Part shown: piece by piece, positions 27,428 to 36,302 of the stretch
How positions within the stretch are numbered: position 1 is the first letter of the stretch
How the letters are laid out: each line of letters begins with the position of its first letter
The notes under the pieces: model-generated
The model's database searches: none
Seen by the model: only the letters and a program-made list of their open reading frames with translations
What the model was told of the DNA's origin: nothing
NCBI GenBank assembly: GCA_963833675.1
Contig: CAWHYW010000045.1
Coordinates: 1 to 64,000 of the forward strand
DNA: 64,000 nucleotides
DNA from: DASQDN01 sp963833675
GTDB taxonomy: Bacteria; Acidobacteriota; Terriglobia; Bryobacterales; Bryobacteraceae
Reading direction: 5' to 3'
Program-made: the position numbers and the translations under genes

Positions 27428-28624
27428 CTAGTCACGAACTCTGTAGCGCTCGAGGGCATCTTCATTGACATCCAGTCCGATGCCGGGGTAGGGAGGCGCC
27501 ACGAGTGCGCCGTCTTCGATGCGGAACATGCTGCTGCTCTTCAGGAGTTTCAGTCCGGGCGAAGTCTGCTCATCGGGCAGCAATGGCGGCGTCAGGAGCG
27601 CCATCTCCTGCCACGGCGCTCCGATCGCCAGCGTGGCCTGCAGCCATCCAGCGAGAGGCAGCGAAATACTGCCATGCAGAATGACGGGAACATGGAACGC
27701 TTCGGCAAGAGTCGCTATCTGCAGGGCGCGGAAAATGCCTCCGCAAGTACGACCGTCCGGCTGGAGAATGTCATAAGTCCGGTGGAGGAGGCACTGTTTG
27801 TAATTTTCGAGGTTGGAGTAACCTTCTCCGCCAGTGATCAGAATGTCCACCATGGACGCGAGCCGGGCGGGCGATTCGTAATCGTCGCGATGAAATGGCT
27901 CTTCAAGCCAGTATCCTCCAGCCTTCTGAAGTCCACGGGCCACTTTCAGACCAGTTTCGAAATCCCAGACCTGTTGTCCGGAAGCCGTGACCGGAGCCTG
28001 CGCAGTGCGATCGAACATGATGTGGAAGCCGGCGCCGGTGGCCTCTTTGATAAGGCGGCAAACTTCTACATCATCCATTGGGTTCGGACGCCAACTGCGG
28101 ATTTTCATGCCCTTGAAGCCGGCGTTCCGAATCTTCACCGCCATACCGACTTGATCTGCGAACGGCACCTGCTGCTGGTCCGCGGGGCCAGGCCACACGC
28201 AAGTTAGATAGGCGTTAACTCGATCCCCGGCACCGCCCAGGAGTTTATACACAGGCTGCCCCGAGAGTTTGCCGATGGCGTCCCAGAGGGCGTGCTCCAC
28301 GCCACCCCACTTCCACAGACCTTCCCGGAGTAAGGCGTCGATGTTGAACAAGTCTTTGTCTTGGAGTAGCTCCTTGACCGAGGGCGCCGTTTGTGGAGGC
28401 GGGCCGGCGAACGAGTATCCTGTGACGCCGGCATCGGTTTTAATCCGGCAGGCGATGTACCGGTTCATATAACCGGCTTTAGCCTCGACTTCCGTGACGG
28501 GGACGCGCACGGGAAATATGTCCACGCCGGTGATCCGCACAGGTTTCACGGCGGCGCGGATTCGTTCGAGCGTGGCCGTTACAGCAAGGCCTGCGAAGAA
28601 ACTTCTTCGTGAGAGTTCACGCAT
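27428..28624 (-). CDS. Enolase-superfamily (mandelate racemase/muconate lactonizing) enzyme, Tat-exported, copy 2
   Basis: 398 residues with a Tat signal (ELSRRSFFAGLAVTATL). An MR/MLE N-terminal cap is followed by a barrel with the second-strand motif KGMKIRSWRP (K-x-R rather than the K-x-K of mandelate racemase), metal ligands in HIMFDRTA (Asp), YWLEEPF (Glu) and ITGGEGY (Glu), and a late catalytic-type His in VILHGSISLP. Such enzymes usually dehydrate or epimerise sugar acids; the substrate is not readable. It overlaps the preceding paralogue by eight bases and shares about its whole architecture, so the pair arose by tandem duplication. Confidence 0.92.
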   Translation of the reverse strand: MRELSRRSFFAGLAVTATLERIRAAVKPVRITGVDIFPVRVPVTEVEAKAGYMNRYIACRIKTDAGVTGYSFAGPPPQTAPSVKELLQDKDLFNIDALLREGLWKWGGVEHALWDAIGKLSGQPVYKLLGGAGDRVNAYLTCVWPGPADQQQVPFADQVGMAVKIRNAGFKGMKIRSWRPNPMDDVEVCRLIKEATGAGFHIMFDRTAQAPVTASGQQVWDFETGLKVARGLQKAGGYWLEEPFHRDDYESPARLASMVDILITGGEGYSNLENYKQCLLHRTYDILQPDGRTCGGIFRALQIATLAEAFHVPVILHGSISLPLAGWLQATLAIGAPWQEMALLTPPLLPDEQTSPGLKLLKSSSMFRIEDGALVAPPYPGIGLDVNEDALERYRVRD

Positions 28625-29864
28625 TGACGCGATACTCCCGGATGGCGTCTTCGTTCAAATCGAGTCCGAGACCAGGCAGGTCGGGCAGCAGGATGAATCC
28701 ATTCTCGATGCGGAACACCTCGGGCGTGCGCACCAGTTTACGTGCAGGTTCCCACTGCTCCTGCGGCAGATTCGGGCCGCCGATGATTTCCTGCCATTCG
28801 CAATTGCCCATTGCGCATCCGGCTTGAATGTAGCCAGCAAGGGAGAGTGATGCCGTTCCGTGCTGAATGCAGGGTACGCCGAAGCTTTCGGCCAGGATGG
28901 CAATCTTCCGCGCCATCCAGATGCCGCCGCAGATGCGCGTGTCGGGCTGCACGACGTCATAGGTCTTGTTTACGAGGAATTCGAGAAACTCGAAAGTGCT
29001 TTTCGCAAGTTCGCCGCCGGTGATCAGGATGTCTACTTCGGCGGCCAGCCGGGCAGGGCCGTAGATGTCGTGACCATCAAAGGGCTCCTCCAGCCAGTAA
29101 GCGTTGTGCTTCTCGAGTCCGCGGCACACTTGCAGAGCCTGCGGATAATCCCAGACCCAGCCCGGCCGAACAGCGGTGCGGTCCAGCATGATCTTGAAAT
29201 CGGGACCGGCGGCGGCACGAATCGCTCCCACGGCTTCGACATCGTCCATGGGCTTCGGACGCCACGCGCGAATTTTCATCGCGGTGAATCCGTTTTCGCG
29301 GAGCTTCACCGCGAACTTCGCCTGCGTATCATAAGGCACTTCGGCCTGGTCGGATTCGAGCAGCGGCTTCTTTGCAAGAGCGGCCTGCGAATAAGGCCAA
29401 ACTGTGGTTCGATACACGCGGAGGCGGTCCCTGGCTCCGCCGAGCAGTTTGGCGACGGGCCGATTGGCCACGCGTCCGATTGCGTCCCAGAGAGCATGCT
29501 CTACGCCGGACCAAATCTGCACGCCGGATTCGCCGCGCATCGCCTGAAGTCTGGCGACGTGCCGATCGACGGCGAAGAGGTCCTCTCCAACCAGCACCGG
29601 CTTTACCCAACGCTGCAGGATATCGTTTGGGCAGGGCACAAACGAAGTTCCGGTGACACCCGCATCGGTGTGCACGCGACTGACTCCGTAAGTGTAGACC
29701 TTCATGTCCTCCCGCGGATCGCCGCCAGGAATCCGTATGCGGAAGGACTCTACATCAGTAATGCGGATGCGCTTCGCCTCCGCAGCGACCGCGCGCAGAG
29801 GTTCTAACAGAGCGGATCCAAAAGCAGCCGCGCTTCGCAGAAGAAACGTTCGCCGGTTCCACAT
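28617..29864 (-). CDS. Enolase-superfamily (mandelate racemase/muconate lactonizing) enzyme, Tat-exported, copy 1
   Basis: 415 residues. An N-terminal export signal (WNRRTFLLRSAAAFGSALL) precedes an MR/MLE cap and barrel with TAMKIRAWRPKPMDD, FKIMLDRTA, YWLEEPFDGHD, ITGGE and CIQHGTASLS, which gives the Asp-Glu-Glu metal site and the candidate Lys/Arg and His acid-base residues. It begins five bases after the TonB-dependent receptor stop and overlaps the next paralogue, so all three are presumably co-expressed. Probable sugar-acid dehydratase or racemase; the periplasmic placement implied by the signal is atypical for the superfamily. Confidence 0.92.
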   Translation of the reverse strand: MWNRRTFLLRSAAAFGSALLEPLRAVAAEAKRIRITDVESFRIRIPGGDPREDMKVYTYGVSRVHTDAGVTGTSFVPCPNDILQRWVKPVLVGEDLFAVDRHVARLQAMRGESGVQIWSGVEHALWDAIGRVANRPVAKLLGGARDRLRVYRTTVWPYSQAALAKKPLLESDQAEVPYDTQAKFAVKLRENGFTAMKIRAWRPKPMDDVEAVGAIRAAAGPDFKIMLDRTAVRPGWVWDYPQALQVCRGLEKHNAYWLEEPFDGHDIYGPARLAAEVDILITGGELAKSTFEFLEFLVNKTYDVVQPDTRICGGIWMARKIAILAESFGVPCIQHGTASLSLAGYIQAGCAMGNCEWQEIIGGPNLPQEQWEPARKLVRTPEVFRIENGFILLPDLPGLGLDLNEDAIREYRVNA

Positions 29865-29869
29865 CTTGC

Positions 29870-32800
29870 CTACCAGTAGAGCTTACCCGCCAACTGCAGA
29901 ATCCGAGGAGGCAACGCGCTGTTCACGATTCCGAAGGTTGCGGGCTGGTTCACGGAGAGTCCCATTCCGTTGAACTGCGTGTGATTCCAGATGTTGAAGA
30001 ATTCGGCGCGAATCTGGAGTCTTCCCGATTCCCCGAACTGCGGAATCGCGAAGTTCTTATTGATCCCCATATCCCAGTTGTTCAGCCCAAAGCCTCGCTG
30101 TGTGTTGCGGGACAGATTGCCGAACGTGCCGGCGGCGGGGACACTGTATGCGGCAGGATTGAGGCCGAGAAGTCCGTTTGTCCGGGGATCCAGTTTTTCC
30201 GGCGGGATACCGGTGGCATTTCCACGTTGTCCGCCCGTGCCGACATTGGCGATGTCGCCGGTGGTGTTAATTGTCAGCGGGAAGCCCGAAATGAAGGATG
30301 TGATACCGCTGATTTCCCATCCGCCCAGGAATCCGTTCAGAATCGGGTTGCGGATATCGAAGGCGCGTCCGTGTCCGAACGGCAGATCGTAGACGTAGCT
30401 GGCGGTGAAATTGTTCGGCACGTCTGTGTCGCAGAGTCCCCGCTCCAGACGGCGGTTGTACATGTTCTGCCCGGGACCGGTCGTATCCACGCATTTCGAA
30501 TGCGTGTAGGAAGCGATATAGGAGAGTCCCTTTCTCAGGCGCTGCTCGACCTTCGCATAGAACGCGTTGTAGTTCGAATACTGATAGCCCGTCACCTGCT
30601 GGAACGCCGGCGAAAGCGCCGGGTACGGCTGCCGCGCGGTGAATGGAGAAGGCTGAGCCGGATCTGAAGGAGGCAGCGGCTGATTGAGCCACACGTTGCC
30701 AATTTGTTTATGACCCGTGTTGCCGATGTAGCCGCCTTCCAGAAGCATCGCGTTCGCCAGTTCGTGCTGCACGCTGAAATTGTATTGATAGATATAGCCG
30801 TCGCGTTTCTTCAGATCGATGTTGGTGGTCACCGCAGATTTGACCTGACCTGCAGCCGGAAACAGGCTTGAAAGCTGGAGTTGCGGTGTGGTGGCGCTGG
30901 ACGTCAGGTTGGCAATGACGAAGTAAGGCGCCGTGCTCATCATCGGCACGAGAAGGCTGCCGCCGGTATTCAGCGCATAGAATACGCCGGCTCCCGTGCG
31001 GATGGTCGTCTTGCTTCCGACTCTGTAGGCGATGCCGAGACGGGGGGACCAGTTATTGGCATCGGTCTGAATGGGCCGCTCGGGCAGCAACGCTGCGCCG
31101 CTCCCCTTTACGAGGCCCTGACCGGGTACAAAATAGTCCGGTGAATCAGCGAGCAACTGCCGGCCTGTCGCAGGGTCGAAGTTGGCCAGACGGCCGCGCC
31201 ACTGCTGGAAGATCTCATAGCGCAGACCAAGGTTCAGCGTCAGGCGGCTGTTTATTTTCCAGTCGTCCTGAAGGAAGGCGTTGTACTGCGTTCCGATCGA
31301 GTATTTGGCTACGCCGCCGAAATCGCCAACGCTGCCGAGTCCGCCAGTGGCCGTCAAAGGATAGCCGAGCAGGAAATCGGCGAAGGAATCGCCGGTGAAT
31401 GTGCCGCTGAAGTTGAAGATACCGTTCTGACTGCTGCCCTGATCGTAGCCGACCATGAGGCGATTTACGTCGGCGCCCATCTTGAGCGTATGCGAGCCTT
31501 TAATCCAAGTGAGTGTTTCGGCTGCCCGGTAGTAGAGGTTGTTCTGAACGATGTGAGAGCCGTAACCGACAAATCCGCTGCTGGCGCCGGGTGTGCCTGG
31601 CGCATATCCACTGAGGTTGATGTTCGGCAGTGTGTAATCGCCCGGATTGGCCGCGAGGTTCTTGAGACCAAGCTCCGCTGCATAATTCGTAGACGTGGTA
31701 TCGCCGTCGCTTACGCGAGCAAGGAAGGTTTTAGTAAAGCCGAGCCGTGTTTCGCTGATCCACTGCGTCGAAATTACATCGGTGAGACCAATCACGAGGA
31801 AGTGTGTTCGATCGGGGCGAATGACGCCCAGATTCGTGATGTACGCCGCGTTACCGAGGTCGTCGGTTGCATACGAGTAGCGACCGAAGAGATTCAGTTT
31901 GTCGGTCAGGTGATGGTCGATACGCATCGTACCCTGATCCCGGCGCTCGATGTCGCTGGGTGTTGCGAGGAAGTTGGCGCCCGGGCGCACGATATTGGGC
32001 AACGGGAAATACTGCACCAGTTGTTTCGAGATGGAATCCCAGCGCGCTTGCGGAATCACGTTATTTGGGAACGCATTATTATTGTTCAGCGGGTCCCGAA
32101 TGGTTTTGCCGGTTCCGGAGAAGTCCCCGGCCAACATCTGCTGGGTTGGAATCAGGCCCTGAAGGATAACTCCCTGGCTCTGTCGACGGCCTTCGTAGTT
32201 GAGAAAGAAGAAAGTCTTGTCGCGCCAGATAGGACCACCAAGATTGGCGCCGAACTGATTGTATGTGAAGCGCGGCGGACCGTTGCGAGGGCGGAAAAAC
32301 TGGCCGGCATTGAAGGCTCGATTTCGAATAAAGTCATACGCGACTCCATGAAAAGAATTGGTGCCGCTTTTGGTGACCAGTTCGATGCTGGCCGCGCCGT
32401 GACCATACGATGCGTCCATGAAGTTGACCTGAACTTTGAACTCCTGCAGAGCATCCAGGGAAAGCGCAATCGCCGGATTGTTGACGTTAGCAACTGTGAA
32501 GTCCGTGCCGTCGAGAGTTGTCAAGGTCGACGTGTTGCGAATGCCCCCGACCTGGACTGAACGTCCATCCATCACGCTGCTGCCGCCCGCCACTTTGGTC
32601 GCGCCAGGCGTCAGCGCCACGAGGTCGAAGAAGTTGCGGGCGTTCAACGGCAGTTCATGAACAGTGCGAGTATCAATCGCGGTGCCGAGCGAAGCTGAAT
32701 CGGTCTGAAGGACCGGTGTAACGGCCTGTACGTTGACGGTCTCAGACACCGCCCCAACCTGCATCGAGAAGTCCACTCGAGTCTCGGTGTTGACGGTTAC

Positions 32801-33091
32801 GATGACATCCGGAATATTCGTGACTTTGAAGGAGGGAGCACTTGCTGTCGCTGTATATCGGCCGGGCGGGACAGCGTTAAAGCGATAGTTTCCATCCGTA
32901 TCGGTCCGGGAAGTTCGAGATGCGCTGGTTTCCTGATTTTTGATGGTGACGGTCGCGCCGGGTACAGTTGCGGCCGTTGGATCCGTAACAGTGCCGATGA
33001 TTGTGCCTGATCCGTACTGCGCATTTGCTGAGAAATTGAAAATATTCAGAAAAAGCAGGCACCAAGTGAGCTGGAAAAAATAACGGCGCAT
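29870..33091 (-). CDS. TonB-dependent receptor with carboxypeptidase-like N-terminal domain
   Basis: About 1,073 residues from ATG 33091 (GAGGG six bases upstream); the frame is open further upstream but MRRYFFQLTWCLLFLNIFNF is a clear signal peptide start. It carries a carboxypeptidase-like domain (GTIIGTVTDPTAATVPGATV), plug elements (DTRTVHELPLNARNFFDLVA, DGRSVQVGGIRNTSTLTTLDG) and a barrel ending PRILQLAGKLYW. It is intact and leads an operon with two exported enolase-superfamily enzymes, and is divergent from a sodium:solute symporter, suggesting that the receptor binds the compound that the enzymes convert and the symporter imports. Confidence 0.94.
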   Translation of the reverse strand: MRRYFFQLTWCLLFLNIFNFSANAQYGSGTIIGTVTDPTAATVPGATVTIKNQETSASRTSRTDTDGNYRFNAVPPGRYTATASAPSFKVTNIPDVIVTVNTETRVDFSMQVGAVSETVNVQAVTPVLQTDSASLGTAIDTRTVHELPLNARNFFDLVALTPGATKVAGGSSVMDGRSVQVGGIRNTSTLTTLDGTDFTVANVNNPAIALSLDALQEFKVQVNFMDASYGHGAASIELVTKSGTNSFHGVAYDFIRNRAFNAGQFFRPRNGPPRFTYNQFGANLGGPIWRDKTFFFLNYEGRRQSQGVILQGLIPTQQMLAGDFSGTGKTIRDPLNNNNAFPNNVIPQARWDSISKQLVQYFPLPNIVRPGANFLATPSDIERRDQGTMRIDHHLTDKLNLFGRYSYATDDLGNAAYITNLGVIRPDRTHFLVIGLTDVISTQWISETRLGFTKTFLARVSDGDTTSTNYAAELGLKNLAANPGDYTLPNINLSGYAPGTPGASSGFVGYGSHIVQNNLYYRAAETLTWIKGSHTLKMGADVNRLMVGYDQGSSQNGIFNFSGTFTGDSFADFLLGYPLTATGGLGSVGDFGGVAKYSIGTQYNAFLQDDWKINSRLTLNLGLRYEIFQQWRGRLANFDPATGRQLLADSPDYFVPGQGLVKGSGAALLPERPIQTDANNWSPRLGIAYRVGSKTTIRTGAGVFYALNTGGSLLVPMMSTAPYFVIANLTSSATTPQLQLSSLFPAAGQVKSAVTTNIDLKKRDGYIYQYNFSVQHELANAMLLEGGYIGNTGHKQIGNVWLNQPLPPSDPAQPSPFTARQPYPALSPAFQQVTGYQYSNYNAFYAKVEQRLRKGLSYIASYTHSKCVDTTGPGQNMYNRRLERGLCDTDVPNNFTASYVYDLPFGHGRAFDIRNPILNGFLGGWEISGITSFISGFPLTINTTGDIANVGTGGQRGNATGIPPEKLDPRTNGLLGLNPAAYSVPAAGTFGNLSRNTQRGFGLNNWDMGINKNFAIPQFGESGRLQIRAEFFNIWNHTQFNGMGLSVNQPATFGIVNSALPPRILQLAGKLYW

Positions 33092-33092
33092 G

Positions 33093-33120
33093 TTTGACCC
33101 TCTGATCGAGGGAGTATATA
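33093..33120. promoter_or_regulatory. Divergent promoter region with an inverted repeat
   Basis: Between the divergent receptor and symporter genes, TTTGAC (33093-33098) and TATATA (33115-33120) are spaced 16 bases on the plus strand, and a TATACT-like element faces the receptor on the minus strand around 33116. The 15-bp repeat CCCTC-TGATC-GAGGG (33098-33112) sits between them. In the receptor mRNA its GAGGG arm is also the ribosome-binding site, so it could act as operator or weak hairpin. The stem is only five pairs. Confidence 0.4.
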
Positions 33121-33169
33121 ACAACAGGGCGCTTCGGGTCATAAGTGAAAACTCAGGGAAGGCTGGCAC

Positions 33170-34726
33170 GTGCTAGGCATATTCGATTCGGTCATCATCA
33201 TCATCAGTTTGGCGTTGGTTATTGGAGCGGTTCTGCGGTCCGCGGGCAAGAAACAAACCGACGCTGAGTATTTCCTTGCGGGGCGCGACTTGCGGTGGCC
33301 GTTCATTGGAATGTCGCTGCTGGCATCTAACATCTCAGCCGAGCACGTGGTCGGCATGGCGGGTGACGGATATCGCGTCGGCATGGTCACTGGCGGGTAT
33401 GAATGGGTGGCCGCGTGGTGCCTTATCATGCTCGCCTCACTTTTTGCGCCTCTCTATCTACGCAGCAGGATCTACACCATTCCCGAGTTCCTCGAGCGCC
33501 GCTTCGGATGGGGTCTGCGCGCCTTCTTGTCGGCCAATCTGCTGGTGATAAACGTGTTCACGAAGAACGCCATCGACCTTTGGGCAGGGTCGCTTCTATT
33601 CGTTCTGCTATTTGGTTGGAATCAGATGGCGGTCATGATTGCCCTCTCGATTTTCACAGCCATCTACACGATGAAAGGAGGCCTTCGCGCCGTGGTCTAT
33701 GCGGACATGGTGCAAGGCACATGGCTCATTGTTAGTAGCGTTGTCCTGACCATCGCGGCGCTTATCGCTGTTGGCGGATGGAGTGGGCTGACAGCGCGCG
33801 TCGATCCCGGACTAATCCAGATGGTGAAGCCGATGGATTCCGAGCTTCCGATCACCGGGTTCCTCATCGGGAACTTGTTCGGTGGAATGTTCTATTGGTG
33901 CATGGACCAGACGAACGTGCAGCGCGTGCTGGGCGCGCAATCTGTGGACCAGGGCCAGAAGGGGGCCATCTTCGCCGGCTTCCTGAAATTGCTGATCCCA
34001 TTCCTCCTGGTGTTGCCGGGCGTGATCGCTCATGCCTTGTATCCCGACCTGCAGAAAGCCGACATGGCTTATCCGCGACTGGTGAGCGATCTGCTTCCCG
34101 TCGGGCTTCGCGGACTGGTGCTGGCCGGACTCATCGCCATCCTGATGTCCTCTATGAGCGCCTGCTACAACGCAAGCGCCACGCTTGTGGTCCGCGACTT
34201 CGTCATGCGACGGAGACCAAACCTGTCTGATCAGGATCAGGTCGCCATCGGTCGGAGGGTCACAGTGCTGATGGCCATACTCGGTGTGCTGGCGGCGCCT
34301 CTGGTGGGACTGTCGGTCACTATATGGCAATACCTGCAACTGATCTCGGCGTATCTGGGTGTGCCTTTGGGAGCAGTGATCTTCGTCGGCCTGCTCTGGA
34401 AGCGCGGAAACACTGCCGGGGCAATTGCCGGCGGGGCGGCGGGCTTCGCCTTCGGCATGTTCCTGTTTCTCGATCAGACCCTCGGCTGGGCGCTGCTGTC
34501 ACACCCTTATCTGACTTCGTTTCTTCACCGTTCCATCCTGGTTTGGTTTTTCGCGGCAGTCATCATGGTTGTGGTCAGCCTTGGGACCGCGCCGCCTCCG
34601 GAGTACAAAGTGGAGGGCAACGTGTTCAGTTCCGCTGGGCATCAGAGTCTGGCAGGAAGGGATTACAGGATCTGGGCTGTTGTGCTGTTCGTCTGCACGG
34701 TGATCCTGTGGTGCATTTTTCGTTGA
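33170..34726 (+). CDS. Sodium:solute symporter (SSS/SGLT family)
   Basis: 518 residues beginning at GTG 33170, with AGGGAAGG about eight bases upstream. It has around 14 hydrophobic helices. Family features include the TDAEYFLAGRDLRWPFIGMS start, SNISAEHVVGMAGDGY, the YTIPEFLERRFG loop, GGLRAVVYADMVQG and MDQTNVQRVLGAQSVDQG, the last being the SGLT-type signature region. It is an inner-membrane sodium-coupled importer, probably of a sugar, sugar acid or related polar compound given the divergent receptor and enolase-superfamily genes. No frameshift. Confidence 0.94.
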   Translation: MLGIFDSVIIIISLALVIGAVLRSAGKKQTDAEYFLAGRDLRWPFIGMSLLASNISAEHVVGMAGDGYRVGMVTGGYEWVAAWCLIMLASLFAPLYLRSRIYTIPEFLERRFGWGLRAFLSANLLVINVFTKNAIDLWAGSLLFVLLFGWNQMAVMIALSIFTAIYTMKGGLRAVVYADMVQGTWLIVSSVVLTIAALIAVGGWSGLTARVDPGLIQMVKPMDSELPITGFLIGNLFGGMFYWCMDQTNVQRVLGAQSVDQGQKGAIFAGFLKLLIPFLLVLPGVIAHALYPDLQKADMAYPRLVSDLLPVGLRGLVLAGLIAILMSSMSACYNASATLVVRDFVMRRRPNLSDQDQVAIGRRVTVLMAILGVLAAPLVGLSVTIWQYLQLISAYLGVPLGAVIFVGLLWKRGNTAGAIAGGAAGFAFGMFLFLDQTLGWALLSHPYLTSFLHRSILVWFFAAVIMVVVSLGTAPPPEYKVEGNVFSSAGHQSLAGRDYRIWAVVLFVCTVILWCIFR

Positions 34727-34929
34727 TCACGCCGCCGAAAAATTCGAATGCCTCGCGCGCGGCTTCTTCGAAGTCACGTATTGACGTTCGGGCTGAGGCT
34801 AATCGTTCTCGGGTTGAAGGTTAGCAGGAGAGTTGTGCGCTCGTTGATGCACAAATGATACATAAACCAACCTGCAAACGAGAGCGCCCGCAGTGTGGGC
34901 CTCGCTAACTCGTTGGCTACAATAGGCAC
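34727..34929. other. Intergenic region upstream of tRNA-Sec
   Basis: About 200 bases without a gene. A minus frame near 34722-34790 reads RTSIRDFEEAAREAFEFFGG, faintly like the IstA transposase segment of IS21-type elements, but it is closed by a stop upstream and is too short to call. I could not identify a convincing promoter for the tRNA. Confidence 0.3.
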
Positions 34930-35024
34930 GGAAGGCAAGCTGGGCTGGTGTCCGGGACGGTCTTCAAAACCGTTCGGCGGCTCTTAGAGTCGCTGGTGTG
35001 TTCGATTCGCACTGTCTTCCGCCA
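34930..35024 (+). tRNA. selC: tRNA-Sec (anticodon UCA)
   Basis: The 95-base sequence folds as a selenocysteine tRNA: 8-bp acceptor stem (GGAAGGCA with TGTCTTCC, one G-T pair), 6-bp D stem closing a TGGT loop (CTGGGC/GTCCGG), anticodon arm ACGGT-CTTCAAA-ACCGT with anticodon TCA, a long variable arm (CGGCGGCTC...GAGTCGCTG), a 5-bp T stem (GTGTG-TTCGATT-CGCAC) and encoded GCCA. The 8+5 acceptor/T arrangement and extended D stem are diagnostic for bacterial tRNA-Sec. selA, selB and selD are not in the window. Confidence 0.95.
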
Positions 35025-35030
35025 CTCCAA

Positions 35031-35044
35031 CCCGGCGCTCCGGG
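35031..35044 (+). terminator. Possible weak terminator hairpin after tRNA-Sec
   Basis: CCCGG (35031-35035) and CCGGG (35040-35044) can pair around a CGCT loop seven bases after the tRNA 3' end. There is only a distant T-run (TTTT about 12 bases on), so termination efficiency would be low. Position is the main argument. Confidence 0.3.
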
Positions 35045-35100
35045 CTGTGATACTGATTTTCAACGTTCTCGGGCTTTAAATAAGTGCATGGATAACTGAA

Positions 35101-35256
35101 TCACCGCACTTCGCAAGCTGTTACTTCCGATTTGCCCAAGTCCTCAATTTCCTCCGCAATCAGCAACTGATCAGCGTTTCCTACAAAACGACCTTGGCGT
35201 AGGGTCGCGGCCATCGCCTGCGTCCAGGCGTAGTAGTCAGCCTTGTAGAGCGACAT
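35101..35256 (-). pseudogene. Truncated DUF29 family protein (51 codons)
   Basis: ATG 35256 opens a 51-residue frame: MSLYKADYYAWTQAMAATLR, then QGRFVGNADQLLIAEEIEDL, then GKSEV and a short tail to TGA at 35101. The pattern YxxDYYAWTQxxAxxLRxGRF and AEEIEDLGKSE is the N-terminal half of DUF29, whose members are normally about 140 residues. The C-terminal helices are missing, so this is a remnant or a minimal variant. It lies between tRNA-Sec and the DapA-like gene. Confidence 0.7.
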
Positions 35257-35300
35257 GTCTTTATCGTTTCATGAATTCGGAATCAGGGCTCTGCAACATG

Positions 35301-36302
35301 CTAATCTGCCAGCCACCTATCGACATGCTCGCGAACAAAAGCATCGTCCGTGAGATGTGGATAGATGCGGCACACGCGATCGATCTCTTCCATTTGGCCG
35401 GGTGACAGCTCTTCGTTTGGATCGAGGCACCATCGACCTGCAAGCAGACCCTGCCGGCGGAGGATCTCATGAAGACCTGGAATGCAACCATGAAAGTAAT
35501 GCGCGGGATCGAAAAGCGCGGCGTTCGCATCTGTCACTTGCGCCGCGAGAGTGAGCAACTCCGGACTGGGACCATTGCGAGTTGCCTGGAGATGCTCAAA
35601 CGCCTTTTGTGTCCACACGGCCCAGTGTCCGAGCAGTCCTCCGACGATTCGTGCCTTCGCCGCTCCGAACGCATACTCGGTGAGCAGATCTATCAGAATG
35701 GCGTCGTCATTCCCCGTATAGAGCGCGATGTCCCGACCTGACTCCGCCACGGCACGCACGACATCGATCGTCTGATAGCGATTAAAGGGAGCCATCTTGA
35801 TGGCGACTACGTTTTCAATTTGGACGAACTCGCGCCAGAAGTCATAAGAAAGCAGGCGTCCGCCCACGCTCGGTTGAAGATAGAACCCAAAGACAGGCAA
35901 GATATCCGCAACTGCTCGAACGTGCGTGATGAGGTCGCGAACCGGCGCATCTTTCAAAGCGCCAAGGCTGAGAAGGACGGCCTGATAGCCAAGATCCCGG
36001 GCGATACCCGCTTCTCGCACGGCTTGTGTCGTGTGGCCTACCGCGCCCGCGACCGCAACCATATCCTTGCCGCGAATCTCTTCAGCAGCGAGTTCCAGGA
36101 CGGGCCTAAATAGTCCTATTTCGGGTTCGCGAATAGCGAATTGCGTTGTGTGAACTCCTACTGCGACGCCGCCTGCGCCAGAGGCGGCGTAGTAGCGAGT
36201 CAGTGCTCGCTGACGTCGCTCATCGAGCTTTCGGTCGGATGTTAAAGCAAGAGGATGAGCGGGTATGACGAGCCCCTGCTTGAGTCGAGCGCGCAGATCC
36301 AT
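35301..36302 (-). CDS. DapA-like dihydrodipicolinate synthase family protein
   Basis: 333 residues. TIM-barrel class I aldolase/lyase of the DHDPS family: HPLALTSDRKLDERRQRALT at the N-terminus, GGVAVGVHTTQFA, GYQAVLLSLGAL, the Tyr-containing strand VFGFYLQPSVGG and the Schiff-base lysine in VVAIKMAPFNRYQ. YTGNDDAILIDLLTEYAFGA forms the late barrel segment. Distant homologues act on 2-keto-3-deoxy sugar acids rather than in lysine synthesis, which fits the surrounding sugar-acid-like genes. It follows the epimerase gene immediately (TAG then ATG without a gap). Confidence 0.9.
   Translation of the reverse strand: MDLRARLKQGLVIPAHPLALTSDRKLDERRQRALTRYYAASGAGGVAVGVHTTQFAIREPEIGLFRPVLELAAEEIRGKDMVAVAGAVGHTTQAVREAGIARDLGYQAVLLSLGALKDAPVRDLITHVRAVADILPVFGFYLQPSVGGRLLSYDFWREFVQIENVVAIKMAPFNRYQTIDVVRAVAESGRDIALYTGNDDAILIDLLTEYAFGAAKARIVGGLLGHWAVWTQKAFEHLQATRNGPSPELLTLAAQVTDANAALFDPAHYFHGCIPGLHEILRRQGLLAGRWCLDPNEELSPGQMEEIDRVCRIYPHLTDDAFVREHVDRWLAD

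Noticed and set aside
33098..33112. Riboswitch in the receptor leader
   Set aside because: Only a five-pair stem is present and no conserved aptamer is visible; operator use is as likely.
34722..34825. Minus-strand peptide similar to an IS21-type transposase segment (AREAFEFFGG)
   Set aside because: Only about 30 residues, closed by a stop, no inverted repeats or helper gene nearby; the similarity is one short motif.
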